Below, one piece after another: positions 1 through 7,673 of a stretch of DNA of 45,525 nucleotides. Position 1 is the stretch's first letter. Each line of letters begins with the position of its first letter. The notes below the pieces were generated by a model. The model was not told the origin of the DNA, did no database searches, and was given only the letters and a program-made list of their open reading frames with translations. The translations under genes and the position numbers were made by a program. The DNA comes from Rudaea sp. (GTDB lineage Bacteria > Pseudomonadota > Gammaproteobacteria > Xanthomonadales > Rhodanobacteraceae): positions 1 to 45,525 of the forward strand of contig JANWJJ010000046.1 in the NCBI GenBank assembly GCA_025451955.1. The letters run 5' to 3'.

Positions 1-28
1 CTTGGTCTTCAAGGGCTTTTTTATTTGT

Positions 29-880
29 TCAACCACATTTGCTGTATCCGCAATTCAAACACGTTGCGCAGCCATCCATCAGGATGACGGCGGTGGTGTT
101 GCACTTGTGGCACATTGTTGCGCCAGGCGGAAAAGCGTCGGCGGATTCGATGGCAAGCGCTTCTTCGTCGGTTTCGTGGTGTGCAGATTCGCCCATGGCG
201 CCGGCGAGATCGGCGGAAATGCCGGCTACGGCATTGGTTGATGCACTGCCGCCGCGGCGGCTTGCGTCAGACTTTTTTTTTGCGCCGTCCCGGTTCGTGC
301 GGGCTTCGTAGGCCGCACGCTTTTCGGCGATCAGTTTGCGTTGCCCGGGATCGAGTTCCGGGTCGTGCATCAGGCCGATCATCTTCAGGTGTTGCTCGAT
401 CAGGGCGCCGAGCTCGGCAACGATGGACGACATGTACACGCCGCCGGCCTTGAAGTAGCCGCCGCGCGGATCGAACACGGCTTTGAGTTCTTCCACGAGA
501 AACGTCACGTCGCCGCCCTTGCGGAACACGGCGGACATGATTCGCGTCAACGCCACAATCCACTGGAAGTGGTCCATGTTCTTCGAGTTGATGAAGATCT
601 CGAACGGGCGGCGCAGTTCGTATTCGGTGCCTTGATTGAGCACGATGTCGTTGATCGTCACGTACAGCGCGTGTTCGAACAGCGGCGATTTGATCTTGTA
701 GGTGGCGCCGATCAGCGTATCCGGGCGCTCGACCTTCTCGTGCATCTGGATGACTTCGGCTTTCGGCGTCGCGCCAACGTCTTTCGGATCGGGACCGACG
801 GCCGGAATGGATGCCGCCGCGCCGCTCTCGGGTTTGTCGACGCTGTAGCTTTTTATCTTCTTGGAAATCTTGATGGACAT
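29..880 (-). CDS. nrdJb: NrdJb, small component of split adenosylcobalamin-dependent ribonucleotide reductase
   Basis: This 283-residue protein matches the NrdJb component of the split class II ribonucleotide reductase known from Pseudomonas. Residues about 55-165 look like a TSCPD domain (for example FEHALYVTIND, RRPFEIFINSKN, DPRGGYFKAGG). A charged, Ala/Ser-rich linker follows. The last 30 residues hold four or more cysteines (CHKC, then CATCLNCGYSKCG), which in this family form the redox-active tail that re-reduces the active site of NrdJa. ATG at 880 is preceded by GAAG at a suitable distance. The large subunit lies upstream on the same strand, but a histone-like gene separates the two. 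The 113-bp gap upstream contains a very AT-rich tract at about 909-953, which may hold a separate promoter. Identity is confident; expression coupled to nrdJa is inferred. Confidence 0.88.
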   Translation of the reverse strand: MSIKISKKIKSYSVDKPESGAAASIPAVGPDPKDVGATPKAEVIQMHEKVERPDTLIGATYKIKSPLFEHALYVTINDIVLNQGTEYELRRPFEIFINSKNMDHFQWIVALTRIMSAVFRKGGDVTFLVEELKAVFDPRGGYFKAGGVYMSSIVAELGALIEQHLKMIGLMHDPELDPGQRKLIAEKRAAYEARTNRDGAKKKSDASRRGGSASTNAVAGISADLAGAMGESAHHETDEEALAIESADAFPPGATMCHKCNTTAVILMDGCATCLNCGYSKCG

Positions 881-993
881 GGACTTCGATTCGTGTTGGC
901 TGATGACTACGTGGTTAATTTAATTTTTATGATTTATTTTATTAAAGCGGAAGCCAGCGGAGCCGCGTAGGGCGGCCCCGCCGTGAGGCTTGC

Positions 994-1488
994 TTACTTC
1001 TTCTTTGCTTTCGCGCTGCGCCGGCCTTGCTTGTGCGCAACTTTTTTAGCGATCTTCTTCGCAGTTTTTTTCGCGGCTTTCTTCGGTGCGACCTTGCGCG
1101 TGATTTTTCGTGCAACTTTCTTCGCGGATTTGCGGACGGTTTTCTTCGCCGTCATCTTCTTTGCGCCGATCCGCTTGCGCGCGCTGGCGGCGGCTTTCTT
1201 CACCGCCTTGCTGGCAGCCTTGACCTTCTTTGCCGCGGCTTTTTTCACGGCCTTGGCTTTCTTGATCACGGTTTTTTTCGCCGCGATCGCGCGCTTGGCG
1301 ACGGCCTTGCCGACCGCTGTGGCCTGCTTGACCATCACGCCCCTGACTTCGACTGCCGTTTGCGATGCCGCCTGGCCTGCCTGTTGAGCGCGCTCGGCGA
1401 CGGCCTGACCGGCAGACTGCACTTTTTCCATCATCGCATCCATCGCGTTCGCGGCGCCTTCACCCATGGGCGTATGTTCGTTCTGCAT
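994..1488 (-). CDS. Histone H1-like Lys/Ala-rich DNA-binding protein
   Basis: The predicted protein has 164 residues. The first 60 or so are neutral to acidic and probably helical (repeats of QAxAERAQQAGQAA type). The remaining 100 are almost only Lys, Ala, Val and Arg in AAKK/KKA/KKVA repeats, as in the C-terminal tail of eukaryotic histone H1 and bacterial H1-like proteins. Such tails bind DNA or RNA without sequence specificity. I chose ATG 1488 because GGAGGG lies just upstream; the frame is open to 1560, but that longer start has no such site. The gene sits 74 bp after nrdJa and 113 bp before nrdJb on the same strand, so it may be co-transcribed with the reductase and could link chromatin state to dNTP supply. 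That role is inference; the composition is seen directly. Low-complexity sequence makes homology calls unreliable. Confidence 0.75.
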   Translation of the reverse strand: MQNEHTPMGEGAANAMDAMMEKVQSAGQAVAERAQQAGQAASQTAVEVRGVMVKQATAVGKAVAKRAIAAKKTVIKKAKAVKKAAAKKVKAASKAVKKAAASARKRIGAKKMTAKKTVRKSAKKVARKITRKVAPKKAAKKTAKKIAKKVAHKQGRRSAKAKKK

Positions 1489-1562
1489 ATTCCCTCCGAC
1501 GACCTCTTTAATTGACCTGGAATAAACGCTGAATTTGTCGCAAATTACACAATGCGACAATA

Positions 1563-3710
1563 TCAGAATTTACCGTAGTAGCCTTCTTTCAGCGCATCGA
1601 ACAGATTGGCGGCGGTATGCGTTTCGCCGTCGTATTCGATCTGTTCGTTGCCCTTGGCTTCCACTACGGTACCGTCTTCCAGCTCGAAGCGGTAGAGGGT
1701 GTTTTCCAGGTCGGCTTCCTTCACCAGCACGCCCTGGAAGGCGGCCGGATTGAAGCGGAATGTGGTGCAGCCTTTCAGGCCCTGTTTGTGGGCGTAACGG
1801 TAAATGTCCTTGAAATCTTCGTAAGGGTAGTCGGTGGGTACGTTCGCGGTTTTGGAGATCGAGGAATCCACCCACAACTGCGCCGCGGCCTGGATATCGA
1901 CGTGCTCTTTCGGGCTGATGTCATCGGCCGAGATGAAGTATTCCGGCAGTTTCTGCTCGGGCTTGTCGGAAAACGGCATGGCGTCGGCGTTGATCAGCTC
2001 GCGGTAGGCCAGCAGTTCGTAGCTGAATACCTCGACTTTTTCCTTGGATTTCTTGCCCTCGCGGATCACGTTGCGCGAATAGTGGTGCGCGAACGAGGGC
2101 TCGATGCCATTGCTGGCGTTGTTTGCGAGCGATAACGAAATCGTGCCGGTCGGCGCAATCGACGAGTGATGGCTGAAGCGCACACCGGTTTCGGCAAGCT
2201 GGGCGACCAGTTCCGGGGCGATCTCGGCCACGCGCTGCATGTAACGCGAATACTTCGCGTGCAGGATGCGGCCGGGAATCCGGTCACCGATCTTGTAGCC
2301 GTCGGCCGCCATTTCCGGGCGTTGGCGCAGCATGACGGCGGTCACATCGAACTCTTCGGACATGATCGGCGCCGGGCCTTTTTCCTGCGCCAGGCTCAAG
2401 CCGACTTCCCAGCCGGCCAGGGCCATGTCGCGTGCGATCTGTTCGGTGAATTCGCAGGATTCGGCCGAGCCGTATTTCATCTTCAGCATCGTCACCGTCG
2501 AACCGAGGCCGAGAAAGCCCATGCCGTGACGGCGCTTGCGCGTGATTTCCTCTCGCTGCTGCGCCAGCGGCAGGCCGTTGATCTCGACCACGTTGTCGAG
2601 CATGCGCGTGAACACTCGCACCACTTCCTTGTATTCGTCCCAGTCGAAACGCGCCTTCGGCCCGAACGGATCGCGCACGAAGGTGGTGAGATTCACCGAG
2701 CCGAGCAGGCAGGAGCCATATGGCGGCAGCGGCTGCTCGCCGCAGGGATTGGTCGCGCGGATGTTCTCGCACCACCAGTTGTTGTTCATCTCGTTGACGC
2801 GATCGATGAGGATGAAACCCGGCTCGGCGTAGTCGTACGTCGAGGTCATGATCATGTCCCACAGATGCTTGGCGCGGACATGGCCATACACCTTGCAGGC
2901 GACCAGCCCGTCGTCGCGGGTAACGTAATTCTTGTGCGTCGGCCACTCGCGCCAGATGACCTGGGCCGGATCGTCGAGTGCGACTTCGTCTTTTTCCTTG
3001 AGATTGACCGGGAACAACAGCGGCCAGTCGGTATCGTCTTCCACCGCCCGCATGAAGCCGTCGGTGATCAGCAGCGACAAATTGAACTGGCGCAGGCGGC
3101 CGTTCTCGCGCTTGGCACGGATGAAATCCTTGGCGTCCGGATGGGCCACGTCGAACGTGCCCATCTGCGCACCGCGGCGGCCGCCGGCCGAACTGACCGT
3201 GAAGCACATCTTGTCGTAGATATCCATGAACGACATCGGCCCGGAGGTATACGCGCCGGCGCCGGCGACGAAGGCGCCGCGTGGACGCAGGGTCGAGAAT
3301 TCGTAGCCGATGCCGCAGCCGGCCTTGAGCGTGAGTCCGGCTTCGTGAACCTTGTCGAGAATGCCGTCCATCGAATCTTCGATCGTGCCCGACACCGTGC
3401 AATTGATCGTGGAGGTGGCCGGCTTGTGTTCGAGCGCGCCCGCATTGGAGGTGATGCGGCCGGCCGGAATCGCGCCGCGGCGCAGCGCCCAGAGGAAACG
3501 CTCGTACCAGTATTTCTGCTTCTCGGACGTGACTTCTGCATCGGCCAGTGCCTTGGCCACGCGTTGATAGGTGTGGTCGATGCTCGCATCCACCGCTTCG
3601 CCTTGCTTGGTCTTCAGGCGATATTTCTTGTCCCAGATATCCAGGGATGCCGGCTGCAGCGGAATTTCCGCCGCGCCACGGCCGAGGGCCTCGATACGCA
3701 CCGTGCTCAT
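1563..3710 (-). CDS. nrdJa: NrdJa, catalytic subunit of adenosylcobalamin-dependent (class II) ribonucleotide reductase
   Basis: This subunit makes deoxyribonucleotides from ribonucleotides using a B12-derived radical, with or without oxygen. Class II hallmarks are visible: STINCTVSGTI with a redox cysteine, KAGCGIGYEFSTLRPRG, the active-site segment ATNPCGEQPLPPYGSCLLGS, and the PTGTISL loop followed by NGIEPSF. From ATG 3710 the protein has 715 residues. That start has GGAGGG about 10 nt upstream, and the protein then begins MSTVRIEALGRG. The frame stays open to ATG 3848, which would add a 46-residue Lys/Ser/Met-rich extension, but I see no Shine-Dalgarno there. The redox tail is supplied by NrdJb, encoded at 29-880. 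Candidate NrdR boxes and a promoter lie at 4007-4098. Identity is confident; the exact start is less so. Confidence 0.92.
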   Translation of the reverse strand: MSTVRIEALGRGAAEIPLQPASLDIWDKKYRLKTKQGEAVDASIDHTYQRVAKALADAEVTSEKQKYWYERFLWALRRGAIPAGRITSNAGALEHKPATSTINCTVSGTIEDSMDGILDKVHEAGLTLKAGCGIGYEFSTLRPRGAFVAGAGAYTSGPMSFMDIYDKMCFTVSSAGGRRGAQMGTFDVAHPDAKDFIRAKRENGRLRQFNLSLLITDGFMRAVEDDTDWPLLFPVNLKEKDEVALDDPAQVIWREWPTHKNYVTRDDGLVACKVYGHVRAKHLWDMIMTSTYDYAEPGFILIDRVNEMNNNWWCENIRATNPCGEQPLPPYGSCLLGSVNLTTFVRDPFGPKARFDWDEYKEVVRVFTRMLDNVVEINGLPLAQQREEITRKRRHGMGFLGLGSTVTMLKMKYGSAESCEFTEQIARDMALAGWEVGLSLAQEKGPAPIMSEEFDVTAVMLRQRPEMAADGYKIGDRIPGRILHAKYSRYMQRVAEIAPELVAQLAETGVRFSHHSSIAPTGTISLSLANNASNGIEPSFAHHYSRNVIREGKKSKEKVEVFSYELLAYRELINADAMPFSDKPEQKLPEYFISADDISPKEHVDIQAAAQLWVDSSISKTANVPTDYPYEDFKDIYRYAHKQGLKGCTTFRFNPAAFQGVLVKEADLENTLYRFELEDGTVVEAKGNEQIEYDGETHTAANLFDALKEGYYGKF

Positions 3711-3848
3711 GTCCTTGTTACCCTCCCGAAGTTCTTCATTACGTATGTGTTGCGTTTCTTGTGTTGTGCTTCTGTTTTTGAGGCTCTCTGCTTTCGACGG
3801 CATCTTTGTTTTCGACATCATTCCCTTCGACATCACTGCCTTTGACAT
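3711..3848 (-). other. nrdJa leader with in-frame tandem 15-bp ATG-starting repeats
   Basis: Read on the minus strand, 3848-3804 consists of three consecutive 15-nt units, each starting ATGTC(A/G)AA, followed by a degenerate fourth. In the nrdJa frame they would encode MSKAV, MSKGM, MSKTK and MPSKA. No stop codon interrupts the frame before the likely nrdJa start at 3710. The sequence is poorer in G+C and richer in Lys, Ser and Asn codons than nrdJa itself. It could be an untranslated leader, a basic N-terminal extension, or a short translated leader with several possible starts. None of the ATGs has a good Shine-Dalgarno. Confidence 0.4.
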
Positions 3849-3966
3849 CAGCGGGCAATGGAAGTACCCGGTATCAGGGAAAAAGCAGCCTTCAGCGCCA
3901 TGATCCGCCGGTTACGGCCGAAAAGCGCTGTATTTCGTAATCGTTTCTACCGGTGTCGTCTCCCAC

Positions 3967-4000
3967 TGCCGACCCAAGGGGCCGAACGCCCGTTCCGGCA
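3967..4000 (-). other. Compact three-stem palindromic structure in the nrdJa leader
   Basis: TGCCG (3967-3971) and CGGCA (3996-4000) can pair around two small hairpins: GACCC/GGGCC with a 3-nt loop (3971-3983) and GAAC/GTTC with a 4-nt loop (3984-3995). Read on the minus strand, one pair is G-U, which would be an A-C mismatch on the plus strand. This mildly favours an RNA transcribed towards nrdJa. It lies just downstream of the palindromes at 4007-4055. I do not recognise it as a known riboswitch, and I did not see a cobalamin-riboswitch B12 box. Confidence 0.3.
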
Positions 4001-4006
4001 GGCGAA

Positions 4007-4055
4007 ACCCAATCGTTGGGGTTTTCTCGCCGGGAGCAACCACAAGATGTTGTGA
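4007..4055 (-). promoter_or_regulatory. Candidate tandem NrdR boxes upstream of nrdJa
   Basis: Two 16-bp imperfect palindromes lie 33 bp apart, centre to centre, which is about three helical turns. Read on the minus strand, the first is TCACAACATCTTGTGG (4055-4040) and the second ACCCCAACGATTGGGT (4022-4007). Against the general NrdR-box form ACACwATATATwGTGT I count about 12 and 10 matches of 16. NrdR is the repressor that controls most bacterial ribonucleotide reductase operons, and it typically uses paired boxes with about this spacing. Both boxes fall just downstream of the candidate start point set by the promoter at 4070-4098. The first also forms a 9-bp stem on the minus strand if a G-U pair is allowed, so an RNA role is the alternative. 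The regulator's gene is not in the window. Confidence 0.5.
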
Positions 4056-4069
4056 TTGCGACGGAGAGG

Positions 4070-4098
4070 AAAGTACGCCATGCAAAAGCCATTGTCAA
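4070..4098 (-). promoter_or_regulatory. Candidate sigma-70 promoter for nrdJa
   Basis: On the minus strand a perfect -35 hexamer, TTGACA (4098-4093), is followed after exactly 17 nt by TACTTT (4075-4070). The latter keeps T, A and the final T of the -10 consensus. Transcription would begin near 4063, just ahead of the candidate NrdR palindromes, leaving a leader of about 350 nt before ATG 3710. The neighbouring stretch 4093-4135 is AT-rich and may also serve the divergent protease gene. Confidence 0.45.
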
Positions 4099-4172
4099 AA
4101 GTTTTTTTTATTCAAGAATAATCAATTATCTGGATAGGTATATTCGGGTATCAGGCGAGCTTTTTCGCCGCA

Positions 4173-4190
4173 GCCAAGTTCTTACTTGGC
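4173..4190 (+). promoter_or_regulatory. Perfect 6-bp inverted repeat upstream of the Deg protease gene
   Basis: GCCAAG (4173-4178) and CTTGGC (4185-4190) are separated by TTCTTA, about 90 bp before the protease start. It could be an operator half-site pair or an mRNA hairpin. No T-run follows, so a terminator is unlikely. Between 3849 and 4281 I see nothing protein-coding; this AT-rich gap is the shared control region of two divergent genes. Confidence 0.25.
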
Positions 4191-4281
4191 AAGCCGCCGA
4201 TTTGGTTGTTGTCAAGATCTGGCGAAACCGTTTGCGCTGCTTGTGGTCTGCATAGCGGTTCGCCATCCATCTGAGGTCGTC

Positions 4282-5676
4282 ATGCCGATTTTCCGTCCGG
4301 GGTTGCTGATCCGCGTGCTGTTCGGTCTGCTCATCGTCGCTGCCGCCAGCGTGTGTTTCCATTCGATGACCGGCACGGCCGGCACCTTGCCGATGGCCGT
4401 TGATGGCCAGCCGCTGCCCTCGCTGGCGCCGATGCTCGAGCGCGTGACGCCGGCCGTGGTCAACATCAATTCCAAGACCCGGGTGCGGGTGCGTAATCCG
4501 CTGATGGACGACCCGTTCTTTCGCCAGTTTTTCGGCTTGCAGAACGCACCGCGCGAGCGCATCGAGCAATCGCTGGGTTCGGGCGTCATCATCGATGCGG
4601 CCAAGGGCTATGTGCTGACCAATAATCACGTCATCGAAGGCGCCGACGATATTGCCGTGACCCTGCATGATGGTCGCACGCTCAAGGCCCAGGTCGTCGG
4701 CACCGATCCGGATACCGACATCGCCGTGATCCGGATTCCGGCAGAAAATCTCAGCGCGTTGCCGCTGGCGGATTCGAATCAGTTGCGCGTCGGCGATTTT
4801 GTCGTCGCCCTGGGCAATCCGTTCGGCCTGGGCCAGACCGTGACTTCCGGTATCGTCTCGGCGCTGGGCCGCAGCGGCCTGCGCGGCCTGGGTTACCAGA
4901 ACTTCATCCAGACCGATGCCTCGATCAATCCCGGCAATTCCGGCGGCGCGTTGGTGAATCTGCGCGGCGAACTCGTGGGCATCAATTCGGCGATTTTCTC
5001 ACCGTCCGGTGGCAATGTCGGCATTGGCTTTGCGATTCCGTCGGATCTGGCCAGTGAGGTCATGCGCCAGCTGATCGCCACCGGTACCGTTGCGCACGGC
5101 ACGCTGGGCGCGGATGTGCAGGATCTGACGGCGGACATCGCGCGCATGCTTGGCAGCGAGCCGGGTGCCGGCGCGGTGGTTACGCGCGTGCGTGCGGGTT
5201 CGCCGGCCGATGCCGCCGGGATCAAGCCGGGCGATGTGATCGTTGCGGTCAACGGCAAGCCGGTGCGTGGCGAAAACGATTTTCACAACGCCGTGGGCAT
5301 CGCGCAAGTCGGTTCGACCGTCGCCTTGAAGCTGCTGCGCGATGGCAAGCCACTCGCCCTGAGCGCGCGCCTAGTCGCTGAGCAGCACGCCACCGCCGAT
5401 GGCGGCAAGCTCGATCCGCGCCTGACCGGTGCGGAATTGTCCGAGGCCGACGATCGCGTTCGCCGCCAGGGCCTGAGCGGCGTCAGCGTGATCCGGATCG
5501 CCGCCGGCAGCCGTGCGGCGAACAGTGGAATCAAATCCGGCGACCTGATCGTTGGCGTCAATCAGGTGGATATCGGCGGACTGGATGATCTGAAGACCTT
5601 GCTCGCGAGGCGTCCGCGCCAGGTGCTGCTTTCGGTCGTGCGTGGGCGCAACGCGTTTTTCGTGCCGTTGCAATGA
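4282..5676 (+). CDS. Periplasmic serine endoprotease of the DegP/DegQ (HtrA) family
   Basis: This 464-residue trypsin-like protease should degrade misfolded envelope proteins. Residues 8-24 form a hydrophobic signal or anchor segment. The protease domain carries the triad His116 (LTNNHVIEG), Asp146 (DTDIAVIRI) and Ser220 (INPGNSGGAL). Two PDZ domains follow, at about 275-360 and 385-464; typical motifs are AGIKPGDVIVAVNGKPV and SGIKSGDLIVGVNQ. Length and two-PDZ layout fit DegQ/DegP (MucD-like in Pseudomonas). I chose ATG 4282, preceded by GAGG, over a TTG start at 4186 in the same frame. The gene is divergent from nrdJa and starts a short plus-strand run. Family assignment is firm; the exact orthologue (DegP, DegQ or DegS) is not decided, though two PDZ domains argue against DegS. 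Confidence 0.9.
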   Translation: MPIFRPGLLIRVLFGLLIVAAASVCFHSMTGTAGTLPMAVDGQPLPSLAPMLERVTPAVVNINSKTRVRVRNPLMDDPFFRQFFGLQNAPRERIEQSLGSGVIIDAAKGYVLTNNHVIEGADDIAVTLHDGRTLKAQVVGTDPDTDIAVIRIPAENLSALPLADSNQLRVGDFVVALGNPFGLGQTVTSGIVSALGRSGLRGLGYQNFIQTDASINPGNSGGALVNLRGELVGINSAIFSPSGGNVGIGFAIPSDLASEVMRQLIATGTVAHGTLGADVQDLTADIARMLGSEPGAGAVVTRVRAGSPADAAGIKPGDVIVAVNGKPVRGENDFHNAVGIAQVGSTVALKLLRDGKPLALSARLVAEQHATADGGKLDPRLTGAELSEADDRVRRQGLSGVSVIRIAAGSRAANSGIKSGDLIVGVNQVDIGGLDDLKTLLARRPRQVLLSVVRGRNAFFVPLQ

Positions 5677-5737
5677 GGGCGACGCACGCAGCCGACTGCG
5701 CGATAATGGCGGCGGTTCGATTCAGACAGGAAGATAC

Positions 5738-6868
5738 GTGAGCAAGCAAAATATTGCCCGAGGGTTGGGACTGATTCTGGGTGCGGGCTTGTTCGCACTT
5801 GCGTCCGTCGCGTTGGCCGCCGGCAAAGCGCCGGCGCATCACCCCAAGGCGGCGGCGAAAACCGCCATCCCGGCAGCCGACAGCATCATCTGGCGCGGCG
5901 ACCACTGCACCGCGCGCATATTCAAGGATTTGGCCAGGCAGTACGAGGCGACCAAGCAGGGCAGCGTCACACTGCAGCCATTCAGCACCATCTCGGGCCT
6001 GGATGCGGTCAATGCGGGGACCGCCGATGTCGCCGGCAGCGCGCGGGCGGCAATGCCGGAACGTGCCGAGGAAAAAAGTATAAATTTTTACCCGATCGCC
6101 TGGGATGCGCTGGTGCCGATCGTGTCGGCAGACAACCCGGTCAGCAACATCAGTCTCAAGCAACTGCATGATCTGTATCTGGGTCGCATCGACAACTGGA
6201 AGGATCTCGGCGGACCGGATGCGCCGATCAATCTCTACGGCGCGGCTCCGCCGCTGGACGGCATCGAATACTCGACGCGCCTGCTGCTGTTCCATTATGG
6301 CGATCAGACGGTATCGGTGCCGCGGTTGTACGTGAATACGGAAAAACTCGAGGAAGGCATAGCCATCGATGTGCATGGTATCGGCATGAGTACCTTGTCC
6401 GGCGTGGCCGGCAACCGCAAGATAAAAATGCTCAGCGTCGAAGGTTACAGCGCCTCGACGGCCAGCGTCGCCGACGGCACTTATCCGTTGTATACCGCCT
6501 TGTATCTGGCATCGCGTGAAGACGACAAGCGCCACGACGCCGTCGCGAAATTCATCCATTTCGTCGACAGCGACAGCGCCAAGGCGATTCTGCGCAAGCA
6601 CGATCTGGTGCCGTATGCCGATGCATCCGGTTTGCTTGCCAAGCAGGAAGAGCGAGTCGCCTTCATCGATGCGCATGTGTTCCCGCAGGCCGCGACTACG
6701 GCATCGAGCGAGGCGCGGGTATCGGCGCCGAATGCCACCGCGCAGGCGTTGCAGCGCGTCGCGCCGACGTCGGAATTGACTGCCGCGGCCAAGGATCGCG
6801 CCGCGCAGGCGAAAGCCGGGAAAGACAACAACGCGACCCCGCCGGCGCAGGACAACGGCGGCCACTGA
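5738..6868 (+). CDS. PstS-like phosphate-type substrate-binding protein (orphan)
   Basis: The 376-residue protein starts at GTG 5738 behind AGGAAG and has a signal sequence ending near VALAAG (about residue 28). Residues about 45-310 resemble the periplasmic phosphate-binding fold: IIWRGDHCTARIFKDLA, FSTISGLDAVNAGTADVAGSAR, then AWDALVPIVSADNPV and a YLGRIDNWKDLGG segment typical of PstS-like proteins. The last 60 or so residues are a low-complexity Ala/Thr/Gln/Lys tail ending in NATPPAQDNGGH, unusual for PstS. No pstCAB genes are nearby: upstream is the Deg protease (61 bp) and downstream a HAD phosphatase (8 bp), so it may be translated with the latter. It could bind phosphate for storage, sensing or adhesion rather than for import; this is inference. 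Confidence 0.72.
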   Translation: MSKQNIARGLGLILGAGLFALASVALAAGKAPAHHPKAAAKTAIPAADSIIWRGDHCTARIFKDLARQYEATKQGSVTLQPFSTISGLDAVNAGTADVAGSARAAMPERAEEKSINFYPIAWDALVPIVSADNPVSNISLKQLHDLYLGRIDNWKDLGGPDAPINLYGAAPPLDGIEYSTRLLLFHYGDQTVSVPRLYVNTEKLEEGIAIDVHGIGMSTLSGVAGNRKIKMLSVEGYSASTASVADGTYPLYTALYLASREDDKRHDAVAKFIHFVDSDSAKAILRKHDLVPYADASGLLAKQEERVAFIDAHVFPQAATTASSEARVSAPNATAQALQRVAPTSELTAAAKDRAAQAKAGKDNNATPPAQDNGGH

Positions 6869-6876
6869 ACAACGCA

Positions 6877-7593
6877 ATGCGGATTGCGGCCATCACCCTG
6901 GATCTGGACGACACGCTCTGGCCGATCGCACCGGTGATGGAGCGCGCCGAGCAGCGTCTGGACACGTGGCTGAAGGCGCATTGTCCGCGCGCCGCGGCAA
7001 ATTTTCCGATCCCGGCGATGCGCGCCTTGCGTGAGCGTATCGCGCTCGAACATCCGCACCTGGCGCACGATTACACGGAACAGCGCCGTGCGTCCCTGCG
7101 CGCGGCCCTGTTGCCGCATGGCTACGGCGAAGGCCAGGTTGATGAAGCGTTCGCGGAGTTCTACGCGGCGCGCAACGACGTGGAATGTTACGCCGACGCC
7201 TTGCCCGCACTGGAGCGATTGGCACTGCGGTTTCCGCTGGTCAGTCTGAGCAACGGCAACGCTGATCTGGAACGCATCGGCTTGTCGCGGTATTTCCGTT
7301 ATTCGATCGCCGCGCGCGAGTTCGGCATGGCCAAACCGGCGCCGCAGATTTTCCATGCCGCCTGCGATCTGCTGGGCTTGCCGCCGGATGCGGTGCTGCA
7401 TGTCGGTGACGATCCGGAACTCGATGTGGCCGGTGCGCGTGCAGCCGGCATGCACTGCGCCTGGATCAATCGTGCCGGCGTGACATGGCCGGGTCCGCAA
7501 ACGCCGGACCTGAGCGTGCGCGATCTGCGGGAGCTGGCCGATACGCTCGATGCCCTGATGGTCAACCGACGGGACGACCATGCGTTGGCATAG
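6877..7593 (+). CDS. HAD-superfamily phosphatase, YigB-like
   Basis: The 238 residues show the four HAD motifs in order: DLDDTLW with nucleophile Asp9 and general acid Asp11, SNGN (motif II), the Lys in GMAKPAPQIF (motif III) and GDDPELDV (motif IV). A helical cap lies between motifs I and II (subfamily I). The pattern resembles YigB, which removes phosphate from FMN or a riboflavin-pathway intermediate, but the substrate cannot be read from sequence. The start ATG lies 8 bp after the stop of the PstS-like gene, which suggests coupled translation. Confidence 0.8.
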   Translation: MRIAAITLDLDDTLWPIAPVMERAEQRLDTWLKAHCPRAAANFPIPAMRALRERIALEHPHLAHDYTEQRRASLRAALLPHGYGEGQVDEAFAEFYAARNDVECYADALPALERLALRFPLVSLSNGNADLERIGLSRYFRYSIAAREFGMAKPAPQIFHAACDLLGLPPDAVLHVGDDPELDVAGARAAGMHCAWINRAGVTWPGPQTPDLSVRDLRELADTLDALMVNRRDDHALA

Positions 7594-7673
7594 TCTCTGC
7601 TAGATGTGGTGTATTGCCGCAGATTGTCGGCATAACACATTGAACCACAAGGTGGAGACCTAAGGAGCGGCAG

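Noticed and set aside
3849-4281. Cobalamin riboswitch upstream of the B12-dependent reductase gene
   Set aside because: I looked for the B12 box and the usual core segments on the minus strand and did not see them. The palindromes present fit NrdR boxes better.
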